Source: Aliivibrio fischeri ATCC 7744 = JCM 18803 = DSM 507
GTDB lineage: Bacteria; Pseudomonadota; Gammaproteobacteria; Enterobacterales; Vibrionaceae
DNA length: 64,000 nucleotides
NCBI RefSeq assembly: GCF_023983475.1
Contig: NZ_CP092712.1
Coordinates: forward strand, 248,001 to 312,000
Direction of reading: 5' to 3'
Part shown: piece after piece, positions 20,062-31,713 of the stretch
Layout of the letters: each line of letters begins with the position of its first letter
How positions within the stretch are numbered: position 1 is the stretch's first letter
Made by a program: the position numbers and the translations under genes
The notes under the pieces: model-generated
The model's database searches: none
Told to the model about the DNA's origin: nothing
The model's input: only the letters and a program-made list of their open reading frames with translations

Positions 20062-20376
20062 ATGGCAGCTAAAATCCGTCGTAATGACGAAGTAATCGTT
20101 CTTGTCGGTAAAGATAAAGGCAAGAAAGGTAAAGTAACTAAGGTTCTTGAAACTGGTAAAGTTATCGTTGAAGGTATCAACCTTGTTAAGAAGCACCAAA
20201 AGCCTGTACCGGCTCTTGGTCAACAAGGCGGTATTGTTGAGAAAGAAGCAGCTATTGATGCTTCTAACATCGCAATCTACAACGAAGCAACTGGTAAAGC
20301 GGACCGTATCGGTTTCCGTTTTGAAGAAGGCAAAAAAGTGCGTTTCTTCAAATCTAACGGTGAAACAATTAAGTAA
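20062..20376 (+). CDS. rplX: 50S ribosomal protein L24
   Basis: A 104-residue assembly-initiator protein with a KOW motif near the N-terminus ([20 protein letters not shown]). It lies 13 bp after rplN behind AAGGAG. Confidence 0.97.
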
Positions 20377-20390
20377 TTTGGAGTTCTACT

Positions 20391-20930
20391 ATGGCGAAAC
20401 TGCATGATTACTACAAGTCGTCTGTAGTCGCTGAGCTTACCAAAGAGTTCAGCTACACAAGCGTCATGCAAGTCCCTAGGGTTGAAAAGATCACCCTAAA
20501 CATGGGTGTTGGTGAAGCAATCAACGATAAGAAACTACTAGAAAACGCAGCTGCCGATATGGCAATTATCTCTGGTCAAAAACCATTGATTACTAAAGCG
20601 CGTAAATCTGTAGCTGGTTTCAAAATCCGTGAAGGCTACCCAATCGGTTGTAAAGTAACCCTGCGTGGCGAACGTATGTGGGAATTCTTAGAGCGTTTAA
20701 TCTCTATTGCACTTCCACGAGTACGTGATTTCCGTGGTGTTAGCGCGAAGTCTTTTGACGGTCGCGGTAACTACAGCATGGGCGTTCGCGAGCAAATCAT
20801 CTTCCCTGAGATCGACTATGATAAAGTTGATCGTGTACGCGGTCTTGATATTACTATCACGACGTCTGCGAATACAGATGCGGAAGGCCGAGCTCTGCTG
20901 GCTGCCTTTAACTTCCCATTCCGTAAGTAA
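20391..20930 (+). CDS. rplE: 50S ribosomal protein L5
   Basis: A 179-residue 5S rRNA-binding protein of the central protuberance. It contains [19 protein letters not shown] and [17 protein letters not shown]. In E. coli the rplX-rplE-rpsN part of spc is a target of S8 repression; the same was not tested here. Confidence 0.97.
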
Positions 20931-20947
20931 GGTGAAGGGTTACTGTT

Positions 20948-21253
20948 ATGGCTAAACAATCAATGAAAGCACGTGAAGCTAAACGTGCGAAACTTGTAGC
21001 TAAGTTCGCTGAAAAGCGCGCTGCGTTAAAAGTTCTAATTAGCGATGTAAATGCTTCTGAAGAAGAGCGTTGGGATGCAGTTCTTAAACTGCAAGCTCTA
21101 CCTCGTGATTCAAGTGCATCTCGTCAGCGTAATCGTTGCAACCAAACTGGTCGTCCACACGGTTACCTACGTAAGTTCGGTTTAAGCCGTATTAAGGTTC
21201 GTGAAGCTTGCATGAAAGGCGAGATTCCGGGTCTTCGTAAGGCTAGCTGGTAA
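20948..21253 (+). CDS. rpsN: 30S ribosomal protein S14, zinc-free form
   Basis: A 101-residue S14 of the long C-minus type: no CxxC pairs are present, unlike the short zinc-binding form. It ends LRKASW as in E. coli and contains [20 protein letters not shown]. Confidence 0.97.
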   Translation: MAKQSMKAREAKRAKLVAKFAEKRAALKVLISDVNASEEERWDAVLKLQALPRDSSASRQRNRCNQTGRPHGYLRKFGLSRIKVREACMKGEIPGLRKASW

Positions 21254-21282
21254 TTGCCACTTAATCATTTGGAGTAAATCTT

Positions 21283-21675
21283 ATGAGCATGCAAGATCCG
21301 ATTTCGGATATGCTGACCCGCGTTCGCAACGGTCAATCAGCAAACAAAGTTGCTGTTAAAATGCCTTCTTCAAAGCTTAAAGTTGCAATCGCTGCACTAC
21401 TTAAAGCTGAAGGCTACATCGCTGATTTCGCTGTTGAAGGCGACATCAAACCTGAGCTAGAAATCACTTTAAAGTATTTCCAAGCTAAACCAGTTATCGA
21501 GCAAATCCAACGTGTTTCTCGTCCAGGTCTTCGTGTTTACAAGAAGAACGACGCGTTACCATCTGTAATGGGTGGTCTTGGTATTGCTGTTGTTTCTACA
21601 TCAAAAGGCCTTATGTCTGACCGCGCTGCGCGTAAAGCTGGTCTTGGTGGCGAAATCATCTGCTACGTAGCTTAA
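21283..21675 (+). CDS. rpsH: 30S ribosomal protein S8
   Basis: A 130-residue 16S central-domain binder and the repressor of the spc operon in E. coli. It begins [18 protein letters not shown] and ends [11 protein letters not shown]. It follows rpsN by 29 bp with a GGAG site. Confidence 0.97.
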   Translation: MSMQDPISDMLTRVRNGQSANKVAVKMPSSKLKVAIAALLKAEGYIADFAVEGDIKPELEITLKYFQAKPVIEQIQRVSRPGLRVYKKNDALPSVMGGLGIAVVSTSKGLMSDRAARKAGLGGEIICYVA

Positions 21676-21687
21676 TAGGAGTAGGAT

Positions 21688-22221
21688 ATGTCTCGTGTTG
21701 CTAAAGCACCTGTAGTAATTCCTGCTGGCGTAGAAGTGAAACTGAACGGCCAGGAAATCACTATCAAAGGTGGTAAAGGTGAACTAACTCGCGTTCTTAA
21801 CGACGCTGTAGTTGTTTCACAAGAAGATAACACTATTGTATTTGGTCCACGCGAAGGCGTTACCAATGCTTGGGCTCAAGCTGGTACAGCTCGTGCACTA
21901 GTAAACAATATGGTTATCGGTGTAAATGAAGGCTTTACTAAGAAGCTAATTCTTAAAGGTGTAGGTTACCGTGCTGCTATGAAAGGCAACGCTGTAGGCC
22001 TAACTCTTGGCTTCTCACACCCAGTAGAGCACGCTCTACCAGAAGGTATTAAAGCTGAGTGTCCAACTCAAACTGAGATCGTTGTAACTGGTTGTGATAA
22101 GCAATTAGTTGGTCAAGTTGCTGCGGACCTTCGTTCATACCGTCAGCCTGAACCTTACAAAGGTAAAGGTGTTCGTTACGCCGATGAAATCGTGCGTACT
22201 AAAGAAGCTAAGAAGAAGTAG
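21688..22221 (+). CDS. rplF: 50S ribosomal protein L6
   Basis: A 177-residue protein with two similar domains near the factor-binding site. It contains [20 protein letters not shown] and the C-terminal [15 protein letters not shown] 12-bp gap from rpsH with AGGAG. Confidence 0.97.
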   Translation: MSRVAKAPVVIPAGVEVKLNGQEITIKGGKGELTRVLNDAVVVSQEDNTIVFGPREGVTNAWAQAGTARALVNNMVIGVNEGFTKKLILKGVGYRAAMKGNAVGLTLGFSHPVEHALPEGIKAECPTQTEIVVTGCDKQLVGQVAADLRSYRQPEPYKGKGVRYADEIVRTKEAKKK

Positions 22222-22230
22222 GGTATCACT

Positions 22231-22584
22231 ATGGATAAGAAAGCATCTCGCATCCGTCGTGCTACACGTGCACGTCGTAAGATCGCTGAACTGTGTGCAA
22301 CTCGCCTTGTAGTACACCGTACTCCGCGTCATACGTACGCTCAGGTAATCGCACCAAACGGCTCAGAGGTTATCGCTGCCGCTTCTACTGTAGAAAAGGC
22401 AATCCGTGAGCAACTTGGAAACACTAGCAACAAAGCTGCTGCTGAAGCAATTGGTAAACTAATTGCTGAGCGCGCTATCGAAAAAGGCATTACTAATGTT
22501 GCTTTCGATCGTTCTGGTTTCCAATACCACGGCCGAGTAGCGGCGCTAGCAGAATCTGCTCGCGAAGCTGGTCTGAAATTCTAA
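22231..22584 (+). CDS. rplR: 50S ribosomal protein L18
   Basis: A 117-residue 5S rRNA-binding protein with a basic N-terminal tail ([20 protein letters not shown]) and the C-terminal [20 protein letters not shown]. It is 9 bp after rplF. Confidence 0.97.
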   Translation: MDKKASRIRRATRARRKIAELCATRLVVHRTPRHTYAQVIAPNGSEVIAAASTVEKAIREQLGNTSNKAAAEAIGKLIAERAIEKGITNVAFDRSGFQYHGRVAALAESAREAGLKF

Positions 22585-22598
22585 GGTAGGGTTGGAAG

Positions 22599-23099
22599 AT
22601 GGCTAAAGAACAACAACAAGCTACAGATTTGAACGAAAAGCTAATTGCTGTTAACCGTGTTTCTAAAACGGTTAAAGGTGGTCGAATCTTTAGTTTTACT
22701 GCACTAACAGTTGTTGGTGACGGTAACGGTCGCGTAGGTTTCGGTTACGGCAAAGCTCGTGAAGTACCTGCTGCGATTCAAAAATCAATGGAAAAAGCAC
22801 GTCGTAACATGTTTACGATTGCACTTAACGAAGGTACTCTTCACCACGCTGTTAAAGGTCGCCACACTGGTTCTAAAGTGTACATGCAACCAGCTGCAGA
22901 AGGTACTGGTATCATCGCTGGTGGTGCGATGCGTGCAGTACTAGAAGTTGTGGGTGTCCGCAACGTACTAGCTAAAGCTTACGGCTCTACTAACCCAATC
23001 AACGTTGTTCGCGCAACGATCGCTGGTCTAAGTAGCGTTAAGTCACCTGAGATGGTAGCTGCTAAGCGTGGTCTAACTGTTGAATCTATTTCGGAGTAA
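22599..23099 (+). CDS. rpsE: 30S ribosomal protein S5
   Basis: A 166-residue protein of the mRNA entry channel. The double-stranded RNA-binding-like N-domain holds [19 protein letters not shown], followed by a glycine-rich loop [14 protein letters not shown]. No change is seen in the loop linked to spectinomycin resistance. Confidence 0.97.
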
Positions 23100-23104
23100 G
23101 AACC

Positions 23105-23284
23105 ATGTCTAAAACTATCAAAGTAACTCAGACTAAAAGCTCAATCGGTCGCCTACCTAAGCACATCTTGTGCCTTAAAGGTCTAGGTCTTCGTCGCATC
23201 AACCATACAGTAGAAGTTGAAGATACACCGTGTACTCGCGGCATGATCAACAAAGTTTACTACATGGTTAAAGTTGAGGAGTAA
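23105..23284 (+). CDS. rpmD: 50S ribosomal protein L30
   Basis: A 59-residue protein, with the family core [20 protein letters not shown] and C-terminal [12 protein letters not shown]. It sits between rpsE (5 bp) and rplO (5 bp), each with an AGGAGT or GGAGTAAG site. Confidence 0.96.
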
Positions 23285-23289
23285 TCAGA

Positions 23290-23724
23290 ATGCGTTTGAA
23301 TACTCTATCACCGGCTGCTGGCTCTAAACCTTCTAAGAAGCGTGTAGGTCGTGGTATCGGTTCTGGCCTAGGTAAAACTGGTGGCCGTGGTCACAAAGGC
23401 CAAAAATCACGTTCTGGCGGTAAAGTTCGCGCTGGTTTTGAAGGCGGTCAAATGCCTCTAAAACAACGTCTACCTAAATTTGGCTTTACTTCACGTAAGA
23501 GCCTAGTAACTGCAGAAGTTCGTCTAAGCGAACTTGCTAAAGTTGAAGGTAACGTAATCGATCTAAACAGCCTTAAAGCTGCTAACGTAATCACTAAGAA
23601 CATTGAGTTCGCGAAAGTTGTACTTTCTGGTGAAATCGCTACTGCTGTAACTGTTAAAGGTCTACGCGTAACGAAAGGCGCTAAAGCTGCGATCGAAGCT
23701 GCAGGCGGTAAGATCGAGGAATAA
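23290..23724 (+). CDS. rplO: 50S ribosomal protein L15
   Basis: A 144-residue assembly protein with the glycine-rich basic N-terminal extension ([20 protein letters not shown]). The C-terminal globular part ends [13 protein letters not shown]. It is followed by secY after 20 bp. Confidence 0.97.
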   Translation: MRLNTLSPAAGSKPSKKRVGRGIGSGLGKTGGRGHKGQKSRSGGKVRAGFEGGQMPLKQRLPKFGFTSRKSLVTAEVRLSELAKVEGNVIDLNSLKAANVITKNIEFAKVVLSGEIATAVTVKGLRVTKGAKAAIEAAGGKIEE

Positions 23725-23744
23725 TCCTCGAAGGATGAGGTACA

Positions 23745-25076
23745 ATGGCAAAGAAACCAGGAAAAGAAGTAAATAGTGCTCAGAGCGGCCTAGCTGAACT
23801 GAAATCGCGTCTGTTATTTGTTATAGGTGCGCTTTTAGTGTTCCGAGCAGGCTCATTTGTGCCAATTCCTGGGATTGACGCTGCTGTCCTTGCTGATCTT
23901 TTCGAACAGCAGCAGGGTACCATCATTGAACTGTTTAACATGTTCTCTGGTGGTGCACTGTCGCGTGCCTCAATTCTAGCTCTAGGTATTATGCCGTATA
24001 TTTCGGCATCTATCGTTGTTCAACTGTTAACAGTTGTTCATCCACCTCTAGCTGAATTGAAAAAAGAAGGTGAGTCTGGTCGTCGTAAGATTAATCAGTA
24101 CACACGTTATGGCACTTTGGTGCTGGCTACATTCCAAGCAATTGGTATTGCAACCGGTCTACCAAGCATGATTCCAGGGTTAGTTGCTAACCCTGACATG
24201 ATGTTCTATCTGACAGCTACAGTAAGTTTAGTAACTGGTACCATGTTCTTAATGTGGTTAGGTGAACAAATTACTGAGCGTGGCATCGGTAACGGTATAT
24301 CTTTGATTATTTTCACAGGTATCGTTGCAGGTTTACCACCAGCTATCGGTGAAACGATCCAGCAGGCGCGTCAAGGTGAACTGCACGTGCTTCTTCTATT
24401 ACTAATTGCAGTGATCTCATTTGCAGTTATCTACTTTGTAGTGTTCATGGAGCGTGGTCAACGTCGTATCGTCGTTAACTATGCGAAACGTCAGCAAGGC
24501 CGTAAGGTATTTGCAGCTCAAAGTACTCACTTGCCACTTAAAATTAATATGGCTGGTGTGATTCCTGCAATTTTTGCATCAAGTATTATACTATTCCCTG
24601 GGACATTGGCTCAGTGGTTTGGTGGTAACGGTGAAGGAACATTCGGTTGGTTAACTGATGTTTCAATGGCATTAAGTCCAGGTCAACCGTTATACGTAAT
24701 GCTTTATGCAGCAGCAATTATCTTCTTCTGTTTCTTCTATACTGCGTTGGTGTTTAACCCGCGTGAAACAGCTGATAACTTGAAGAAGTCTGGTGCATTC
24801 GTACCCGGAATCCGCCCAGGTGAACAGACTACGAAATATATTGATAAAGTTATGACACGTCTAACCTTAGTTGGTGCGATGTACATTACCTTTATCTGTC
24901 TGATTCCCGAGTTTATGATGATCGCTTGGAACGTACGCTTCTATTTTGGCGGTACTTCCCTACTAATCGTAGTTGTTGTTATCATGGACTTTATGGCACA
25001 GGTTCAGACTCATCTGATGTCTCAACAGTATGAGTCCGTGTTGAAGAAGGCTAATCTGAAAGGCTACGGCCGTTAA
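23745..25076 (+). CDS. secY: Protein translocase channel subunit SecY
   Basis: A 443-residue inner-membrane protein with ten predicted membrane segments; it forms the Sec channel with SecE and SecG. The plug region follows the first segment ([20 protein letters not shown]). Cytosolic loops include the SecA/ribosome contacts KRQQGRK and [14 protein letters not shown]. The length equals E. coli SecY (443). The start MAKKPGKE is in the spc operon position. Confidence 0.98.
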   Translation: MAKKPGKEVNSAQSGLAELKSRLLFVIGALLVFRAGSFVPIPGIDAAVLADLFEQQQGTIIELFNMFSGGALSRASILALGIMPYISASIVVQLLTVVHPPLAELKKEGESGRRKINQYTRYGTLVLATFQAIGIATGLPSMIPGLVANPDMMFYLTATVSLVTGTMFLMWLGEQITERGIGNGISLIIFTGIVAGLPPAIGETIQQARQGELHVLLLLLIAVISFAVIYFVVFMERGQRRIVVNYAKRQQGRKVFAAQSTHLPLKINMAGVIPAIFASSIILFPGTLAQWFGGNGEGTFGWLTDVSMALSPGQPLYVMLYAAAIIFFCFFYTALVFNPRETADNLKKSGAFVPGIRPGEQTTKYIDKVMTRLTLVGAMYITFICLIPEFMMIAWNVRFYFGGTSLLIVVVVIMDFMAQVQTHLMSQQYESVLKKANLKGYGR

Positions 25077-25106
25077 TTTCAGATTCCAATTTTACGGAGT
25101 TTAGCA

Positions 25107-25220
25107 ATGAAAGTTCGTGCTTCCGTTAAAAAAATCTGCCGCAACTGTAAAGTTATTAAGCGCAACGGTGTTGTGCGTGTAATTTGCGTTGAACCAAAGC
25201 ATAAGCAACGCCAAGGTTAA
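25107..25220 (+). CDS. rpmJ: 50S ribosomal protein L36, zinc-binding form
   Basis: A 37-residue protein with the zinc ligands Cys11, Cys14, Cys27 and His32, the C-plus form. Begins [15 protein letters not shown]. Last gene of the spc operon, 30 bp after secY behind ACGGAG. Confidence 0.96.
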   Translation: MKVRASVKKICRNCKVIKRNGVVRVICVEPKHKQRQG

Positions 25221-25251
25221 TTAGCAGAAATTTTTACTTGATATATTAAGT

Positions 25252-25284
25252 TAGGCCGAGTATTATTCTCGGCCTACCTTTTGT
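25252..25284 (+). terminator. Terminator or attenuator between rpmJ and rpsM
   Basis: A perfect 9-bp stem TAGGCCGAG (25252-25260) / CTCGGCCTA (25268-25276) with a 7-base loop, followed by CCTTTTGTG. The short T run suggests partial termination between the spc and alpha operons. Confidence 0.7.
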
Positions 25285-25299
25285 GTGCAAAAGAAGTAG

Positions 25300-25386
25300 T
25301 TATAGTCGCAACGTATCCTCAACGGGCTTTGTTGCGGCTCTTCTTAAGAAAAAGTACTAGGAGTGAATAGTGGCCCGTATAGCAGG
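25300..25386 (+). promoter_or_regulatory. Alpha-operon leader with S4-binding pseudoknot around the rpsM start
   Basis: The segment matches the E. coli alpha-operon leader in its key blocks: TATCCTCAACGGGCTTTGTTG, then TAGGAGTGAATAGTGGCCCG. ACGGGCTTT (25322-25330) can pair with the GGCCCG after the GTG start, the pairing that forms the known pseudoknot. In E. coli S4 binds it and traps the 30S subunit. The GTG start of rpsM is part of the structure. Confidence 0.85.
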
Positions 25387-25726
25387 CATTAACATTCCTG
25401 ATCATAAACACGCTGTAATCGCTTTAACAGCGATCTACGGCATCGGTAAAACTCGCTCTCAAGCTATCCTAGCTGAAGTGGGTATTGCTGAAGATGTTAA
25501 GATCAGTGAACTGAATGATGAGCAGATTGATATTCTGCGTGATGGTGTTGCCAAATACACTGTAGAAGGCGACCTACGTCGTGAAGTATCGATGAACATT
25601 AAGCGTCTTATGGACCTTGGTTGTTATCGTGGTCTTCGTCACCGTCGCAGTCTACCGTTACGTGGACAGCGTACTAAAACCAACGCACGTACCCGTAAAG
25701 GTCCGCGCAAGCCGATCAAAAAATAA
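25370..25726 (+). CDS. rpsM: 30S ribosomal protein S13
   Basis: A 118-residue 30S head protein contacting P-site tRNA and L5. It starts at the GTG at 25370 as in E. coli ([19 protein letters not shown]) and ends with the basic tail GPRKPIKK. First gene of the alpha operon and target of the S4 leader. Confidence 0.97.
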   Translation: MARIAGINIPDHKHAVIALTAIYGIGKTRSQAILAEVGIAEDVKISELNDEQIDILRDGVAKYTVEGDLRREVSMNIKRLMDLGCYRGLRHRRSLPLRGQRTKTNARTRKGPRKPIKK

Positions 25727-26137
<411 letters not shown>

Positions 26138-26168
26138 GTTTCGTTTCTAGGAATATTGGAGAAAGAAC

Positions 26169-26789
26169 ATGGCAAGATATTTGGGTCCTAAGCTGAAGCT
26201 TAGCCGTCGCGAAGGCACAGATTTATTCCTTAAATCTGGTGTACGTGCGATCGATACCAAGTGTAAAATTGATAACGCTCCAGGTGTACACGGCGCTCGT
26301 CGCGGTCGTCTATCTGAATATGGCGTTCAGCTTCGTGAGAAGCAAAAAGTTCGTCGTATGTACGGCGTTCTAGAAAAACAATTCCGTAACTACTATAAAG
26401 ATGCTGCTCGCCTTAAAGGCAACACAGGTGAAAACCTGCTTCAGCTTCTTGAAGGTCGTCTAGATAACGTAGTTTACCGTATGGGCTTTGGCGCAACTCG
26501 TGCTGAATCTCGTCAACTAGTTAGCCATAAGTCTATCCTAGTTAATGGTAAAGTTGTTAACGTTCCTTCTTTCAAAGTTGCGGCTAACGACGTTGTTTCA
26601 ATCCGTGAAAAAGCTAAACAGCAATCACGTATTAAAGCTGCTCTAGAAGTTGCTGAACAACGCGAAAAACCAACTTGGATTGAAGTAGATGCTGGCAAAA
26701 TGGAAGGTACGTTTAAGCGTCTTCCAGAACGTTCTGATTTGTCTGCCGACATCAACGAACACTTGATCGTCGAGCTTTACTCTAAGTAA
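26169..26789 (+). CDS. rpsD: 30S ribosomal protein S4
   Basis: A 206-residue primary 16S binder and the alpha-operon repressor in E. coli. It begins [20 protein letters not shown] and carries an S4 RNA-binding domain near residues 95-155 ([20 protein letters not shown]). Confidence 0.98.
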   Translation: MARYLGPKLKLSRREGTDLFLKSGVRAIDTKCKIDNAPGVHGARRGRLSEYGVQLREKQKVRRMYGVLEKQFRNYYKDAARLKGNTGENLLQLLEGRLDNVVYRMGFGATRAESRQLVSHKSILVNGKVVNVPSFKVAANDVVSIREKAKQQSRIKAALEVAEQREKPTWIEVDAGKMEGTFKRLPERSDLSADINEHLIVELYSK

Positions 26790-26812
26790 GGCTTAAATAA
26801 AGAGAGGACACA

Positions 26813-27802
26813 ATGCAGGGTTCTGTAACAGAATTTCTAAAGCCACGTCTTGTTGACATTGAACAAGTCAGCACGACTCATGCAAAAGTAACTCTTGAGC
26901 CGTTAGAGCGTGGTTTCGGCCACACTCTAGGTAACGCTCTACGTCGTATTTTACTATCTTCAATGCCGGGTTGTGCCGTAACTGAAGTGGAAATCGAAGG
27001 CGTATTACACGAGTACAGCACCAAAGAAGGTGTTCAGGAAGATATCCTTGAAATCCTTCTGAACCTTAAAGGCCTAGCCGTTAAGGTTGAGGGTAAAGAT
27101 GAAGTTATCATTACTCTTAACAAGTCTGGTGCAGGCCCTGTTGTTGCAGGTGACATCACCCATGATGGTGATGTTGAGATTGCGAACCCAGAGCACGTAA
27201 TCTGCCACTTGACTGATGACAATGCTGAAATCAGCATGAGAATCAAGGTAGAGCGTGGTCGCGGCTACGTACCATCAACAGCTCGTATCCATACTGAAGA
27301 AGATGAGCGTCCAATTGGTCGTCTGCTTGTCGATGCAACTTACAGCCCAGTAGATAAAATTTCTTACGCGGTTGAAGCGGCACGTGTTGAGCAACGTACT
27401 GACTTAGACAAACTTGTTATCGATATGGAAACAAATGGTACGCTTGATCCTGAGGAAGCTATCCGTCGTGCAGCTACAATTTTAGCTGAACAACTGGATG
27501 CATTCGTAGATCTTCGTGATGTACGTGTTCCTGAAGAGAAAGAAGAGAAGCCAGAGTTCGATCCGATCCTACTGCGTCCTGTAGACGATCTTGAACTAAC
27601 GGTTCGCTCTGCTAACTGTTTGAAAGCAGAAGCGATTCACTACATTGGTGATCTGGTGCAGCGCACTGAGGTTGAGTTACTTAAGACTCCAAACCTTGGT
27701 AAGAAATCTTTAACTGAAATTAAAGATGTTCTAGCTTCACGTGGACTTTCTTTAGGTATGCGCCTAGAGAACTGGCCACCAGCGTCTATCGCTGAAGATT
27801 AA
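26813..27802 (+). CDS. rpoA: RNA polymerase alpha subunit
   Basis: A 329-residue subunit, same length as in E. coli. The N-terminal assembly domain contains [21 protein letters not shown] linker ([11 protein letters not shown]) leads to the C-terminal domain that contacts UP elements and activators, with [20 protein letters not shown] covering the key Arg265 region. It lies 23 bp after rpsD. Confidence 0.99.
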   Translation: MQGSVTEFLKPRLVDIEQVSTTHAKVTLEPLERGFGHTLGNALRRILLSSMPGCAVTEVEIEGVLHEYSTKEGVQEDILEILLNLKGLAVKVEGKDEVIITLNKSGAGPVVAGDITHDGDVEIANPEHVICHLTDDNAEISMRIKVERGRGYVPSTARIHTEEDERPIGRLLVDATYSPVDKISYAVEAARVEQRTDLDKLVIDMETNGTLDPEEAIRRAATILAEQLDAFVDLRDVRVPEEKEEKPEFDPILLRPVDDLELTVRSANCLKAEAIHYIGDLVQRTEVELLKTPNLGKKSLTEIKDVLASRGLSLGMRLENWPPASIAED

Positions 27803-27835
27803 TCAGTTCACTAATTATCTAGTTAGAAGGATTAG

Positions 27836-28219
<384 letters not shown>

Positions 28220-28236
28220 TCAGAATAAGCTTTAAG

Positions 28237-28267
28237 AAAAAACCGAGTCTTAGGACTCGGTTTTTTT
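28237..28267. terminator. Bidirectional terminator between rplQ and fbp
   Basis: AAAAAA, the stem CCGAGTC (28243-28249) / GACTCGG (28254-28260) with a TTAG loop, and seven T. The symmetry serves both the alpha operon and the converging fbp gene. Confidence 0.92.
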
Positions 28268-28305
28268 GTATCTGTACATTATAGATTACTGTTTTAATTT
28301 ATTAA

Positions 28306-29316
28306 TTAGTCTCGCCATTCATCTAAAAACGCATGAACCTTATCGACCATATTTGTTGAACCAACAAAGAAAGGCACCCGTTGATGCAGTTCACTTGGTT
28401 TTATATCTAAGATACGCTGTTCACCATCTGTCGCTTTACCACCCGCTTCCTCAATTAACATTGCCATAGGATTGCATTCATAAAGTAATCTTAATTTTCC
28501 ATTGGGGTAGGCTTGAGTGCTTGGGTATAGATAAATACCACCTTTTAAAAGGTTTCTATGGAAATCTGCAACTAAAGAACCGATATATCGAGAGGTATAG
28601 GGACGATTATCTTCAGGTTTACTTTCTTGGCAAAATTTAAGGTATTGCTTAATGCCTTCAGGAAAGCGAATGTAGTTACCTTCATTTATTGAATAGATGT
28701 TGCCATCTTTTGGGACTTGCATATTTTCGTGGGATAAGCAGAAAACTCCAAGTGAAGGGTCGTAAGTAAAACCATGAACACCATTTCCTGTTGTATAAAC
28801 AAGCATGGTTGATGAGCCATAAATAATGTAACCAGCAGCGACTTGTTTGTGTCCCGGTTGTAGGAAGTCTTCTTCAGTGGCGGGTGTTCCTATTGGTGAA
28901 ATTCGGCGGTAAATAGAAAAGATAGTACCAACAGAAACATTCACATCAATGTTTGAAGACCCATCCAATGGATCCATCAACACAACGTATTTTGCATTTT
29001 GGTTGAGCTCTTTATTGAAAGCAACCGCTTCATCTTCTTCTTCACTAGCAACGCCACACACTTGGTCACGAGCTTCAAGTGCTGCTTTAAACTTATCGTT
29101 GGCGTAAACATCTAATTTTTGTTGTTGTTCACCTTGAATATTCTCTTCACCAGAGGCACCAGTGATATCAACTAAACCTGCTTTATTAATTTCACGGTTT
29201 ACAATTTTGGCGGCTAATTTTATGGAACCGATTAATGAAGAGAGTTCTCCACTGGCATGAGGGAAGTCATGTTGTTTCGCAACAATGAACTCACCTAAAG
29301 TTCTTATTTCAGACAT
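28306..29316 (-). CDS. fbp: Fructose-1,6-bisphosphatase class I
   Basis: A 336-residue gluconeogenic phosphatase converting fructose 1,6-bisphosphate to fructose 6-phosphate. The metal-binding signature [20 protein letters not shown] is near residues 112-131. The substrate-binding Tyr/Lys region [19 protein letters not shown] is near residue 265. The length is close to E. coli Fbp (332). It converges on rplQ and diverges from mpl. Confidence 0.97.
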   Translation of the reverse strand: MSEIRTLGEFIVAKQHDFPHASGELSSLIGSIKLAAKIVNREINKAGLVDITGASGEENIQGEQQQKLDVYANDKFKAALEARDQVCGVASEEEDEAVAFNKELNQNAKYVVLMDPLDGSSNIDVNVSVGTIFSIYRRISPIGTPATEEDFLQPGHKQVAAGYIIYGSSTMLVYTTGNGVHGFTYDPSLGVFCLSHENMQVPKDGNIYSINEGNYIRFPEGIKQYLKFCQESKPEDNRPYTSRYIGSLVADFHRNLLKGGIYLYPSTQAYPNGKLRLLYECNPMAMLIEEAGGKATDGEQRILDIKPSELHQRVPFFVGSTNMVDKVHAFLDEWRD

Positions 29317-29500
29317 AGTTATTCCTTTAATTCTCTGTTATTAGATATCAACGCGAAGTCGGGTCAGGTACTGATTTATTTTTATAATAGTTGTGTTACT
29401 GTTTGCTGTAATTCATTCTATAGCATAGAACTTTTTAAGAGTATTGAAGTAACTTTGTATAAAAGTTGCTCACTTAATTTAATATAAGACGGTTTTTATT

Positions 29501-30880
29501 ATGCATATTCATATCCTTGGAATTTGTGGAACATTCATGGGTGGCGCTGCAACACTAGCACGTCAACTCGGACATAAAGTAACTGGTTGTGATGCTAACG
29601 TTTATCCACCAATGAGCACATTATTAGAGTCTCAAGGCATTGAGATTATTGAAGGCTTTGATCCAAGCCAATTAGACCCTGCACCTGATTTAGTCGTCAT
29701 TGGTAATGCCATGAGTCGTGGAAATCCATGTGTTGAATATGTATTAGATAAAAATCTTAAATACACATCTGGTCCTCAGTGGTTACAAGAGTTTTTACTG
29801 CAAGATCGTTGGGTGATGGCGGTTGCTGGTACACACGGTAAAACAACAACATCAAGTATGTTAGCTTGGGTACTAGAAGAGTGTGGTTATAAGCCAGGCT
29901 TCTTAGTTGGCGGTGTATTAGGCAATTTTGGTGAGTCAGCTCGCTTAGGTGAAAGCATGTTCTTTGTTGTTGAAGCAGATGAATATGACTGTGCTTTTTT
30001 TGATAAGCGTTCAAAGTTTGTTCATTACCGTCCTCGTACGCTTGTATTAAACAACCTTGAGTTTGACCATGCCGATATTTTTGATGATTTGGCTGCGATT
30101 CAGCGTCAATTCCATCACTTAATCAGAACGGTGCCAAGTACTGGTCGCATTTTTGCACCTAAGCAAGATAAACCTTTAGAGCAAGTATTAGAACAAGGCT
30201 GCTGGAGTGAATTAGAGTTCACTGGTGAAGATGGTCAATGGAAAGCCATCAAACTTCAAAAAGATGGTAGTCAGTTTGATGTATATTTTGAGGGTGAAAA
30301 CGTTGGGCAAGTTAATTGGGACTTAGTTGGCGATCACAACGTAAGTAACGCGCTTATGGTCGTTGCTTCTGCTCGCCACGTGGGTGTTACCCCTGATTTA
30401 GCTTGTGAAGCTTTGGGTAAATTTATCAATACTAAGCGTCGTCTTGAGTTGAAAGGCGAAGTAAATGGTGTGACGGTTTATGATGACTTTGCTCATCACC
30501 CAACAGCTATTGATCTAACATTAAATGGTCTACGTAATAAAGTCGGTGATAAAAAGATTATTGCCGTATTAGAACCTCGCTCAAGTACAATGAAGCTTGG
30601 CGTTCATAAAGATACATTAGCGGCTTCATTGCATGCCGCAGATTCAGTTTATCTTTATCAACCAGATAATATCGCATGGTCAGTTGATGACGTTGCACAA
30701 CAATGTACTCAACCTGCTCACACGCATAATAACATTGATGCGTTCGTTGATATGATAGTGAACGAAGCACAGCCAGGCGATCAAATTTTGGTAATGAGCA
30801 ATGGTGGCTTTGAAGGTATTCACGGTAAATTGCTTTCACGCTTAGGTGATGCCGTAAAACATATAGAAATGGTGGATTAA
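29501..30880 (+). CDS. mpl: Murein tripeptide ligase Mpl
   Basis: A 459-residue Mur-ligase family enzyme joining UDP-MurNAc to the recycled tripeptide L-Ala-D-Glu-mesoDAP. The N-terminal nucleotide fold starts [17 protein letters not shown], the ATP loop is [15 protein letters not shown] near residue 107, and the C-terminal domain has [10 protein letters not shown]. The family start and length agree with E. coli Mpl (457). The ubiX ATG follows one base after its stop. Confidence 0.96.
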   Translation: MHIHILGICGTFMGGAATLARQLGHKVTGCDANVYPPMSTLLESQGIEIIEGFDPSQLDPAPDLVVIGNAMSRGNPCVEYVLDKNLKYTSGPQWLQEFLLQDRWVMAVAGTHGKTTTSSMLAWVLEECGYKPGFLVGGVLGNFGESARLGESMFFVVEADEYDCAFFDKRSKFVHYRPRTLVLNNLEFDHADIFDDLAAIQRQFHHLIRTVPSTGRIFAPKQDKPLEQVLEQGCWSELEFTGEDGQWKAIKLQKDGSQFDVYFEGENVGQVNWDLVGDHNVSNALMVVASARHVGVTPDLACEALGKFINTKRRLELKGEVNGVTVYDDFAHHPTAIDLTLNGLRNKVGDKKIIAVLEPRSSTMKLGVHKDTLAASLHAADSVYLYQPDNIAWSVDDVAQQCTQPAHTHNNIDAFVDMIVNEAQPGDQILVMSNGGFEGIHGKLLSRLGDAVKHIEMVD

Positions 30881-30881
30881 C

Positions 30882-31499
30882 ATGAGTAAGCAAAAAGCAA
30901 TTACGTTAGCTATGACAGGGGCTTCAGGAGCGCCTTATGGATTGCGTTTGCTCGAGTGTTTACTTGCTGCTGATTATCACGTGTATTTTCTTATCTCTTC
31001 TGCTGCTAGAGTTGTAATGGCGACAGAACATGATTTGAAATTACCAAGTGGACCTGATGCTATGAAAGCGGCATTAGTTGAACACTTAGGTTGTAATGCA
31101 GATAAGCTAACTGTTTGTGGTAAAGAAGACTGGTTTTCTCCAGTAGCTTCTGGTTCTGCTGCACCTAAACAAATGATTGTCTGCCCATGTTCAGCTGGTA
31201 GTGTTGCTTCAATTGCTCATGGTATTTCTGATAATTTAATCGAAAGAGCGGCTGATGTGGTTTTAAAAGAACGAGGTCAGCTGATTCTTGTGGTTCGAGA
31301 GGCGCCATTCTCAACATTACATTTAGAGAATATGCTTAAGTTATCGCAAATAGGGGCGACAATTATGCCTGCGGCCCCAGGTTTTTATCATCAACCTAAA
31401 TCCATTGAAGATTTAATTGATTTTATGGTAGCAAGAATTTTGGATCATTTAGGTGTAGAGCAAGGGCTTGTACCTCGCTGGGGTTATGACCATCGATAG
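30882..31499 (+). CDS. ubiX: Flavin prenyltransferase UbiX
   Basis: A 205-residue enzyme making the prenylated FMN cofactor for the UbiD decarboxylase in ubiquinone synthesis. The FMN loop [14 protein letters not shown] is near residue 13, and [15 protein letters not shown] near residue 104 is family-typical. It starts one base after the mpl stop, so the pair is an operon. Confidence 0.95.
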   Translation: MSKQKAITLAMTGASGAPYGLRLLECLLAADYHVYFLISSAARVVMATEHDLKLPSGPDAMKAALVEHLGCNADKLTVCGKEDWFSPVASGSAAPKQMIVCPCSAGSVASIAHGISDNLIERAADVVLKERGQLILVVREAPFSTLHLENMLKLSQIGATIMPAAPGFYHQPKSIEDLIDFMVARILDHLGVEQGLVPRWGYDHR

Positions 31500-31539
31500 C
31501 TGCACAATAAAAGCTCTGGCTCATTAAGCTATTCACACT

Positions 31540-31545
31540 TACAAT
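31540..31545 (+). promoter_or_regulatory. Candidate -10 of the thiBPQ promoter
   Basis: TACAAT at 31540-31545 would place transcription start near 31552, exactly where the riboswitch P1 helix begins. The matching -35 region is weak. No other promoter candidate is better. Confidence 0.4.
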
Positions 31546-31551
31546 ACGACT

Positions 31552-31649
31552 TCTCATCGGGGAGCTTTGGCTGAGATTAATGAAGATTGGATAATGTTCA
31601 TTTAAACCCGTATCACCTGAACCAGATAATGCTGGCGTAGGAATTGAGA
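31552..31649 (+). promoter_or_regulatory. Thiamine pyrophosphate riboswitch (THI element)
   Basis: All conserved blocks of the TPP aptamer are present in order: GGGGAGC, GGCTGAGA, ACCCGT, ACCTGAACCAGATAATGCTG and GCGTAGGAA. P1 is TCTCA (31552-31556) with TGAGA (31645-31649). It precedes thiB by 64 bases. No T-tract terminator follows, so control is probably at translation: TCTCCT at 31656-31661 could pair with the AAGGA site at 31695-31699. Confidence 0.95.
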
Positions 31650-31713
31650 TGACATTCTCCTATGAGTATTTCAACTCTAGCCTGTGCCGCTCAAAAGGAC
31701 GAAAGAGCGCATA

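Noticed and set aside
28266-28469. 67-codon + strand frame after rplQ
   Set aside because: It begins inside the rplQ terminator and runs antisense to the end of fbp.
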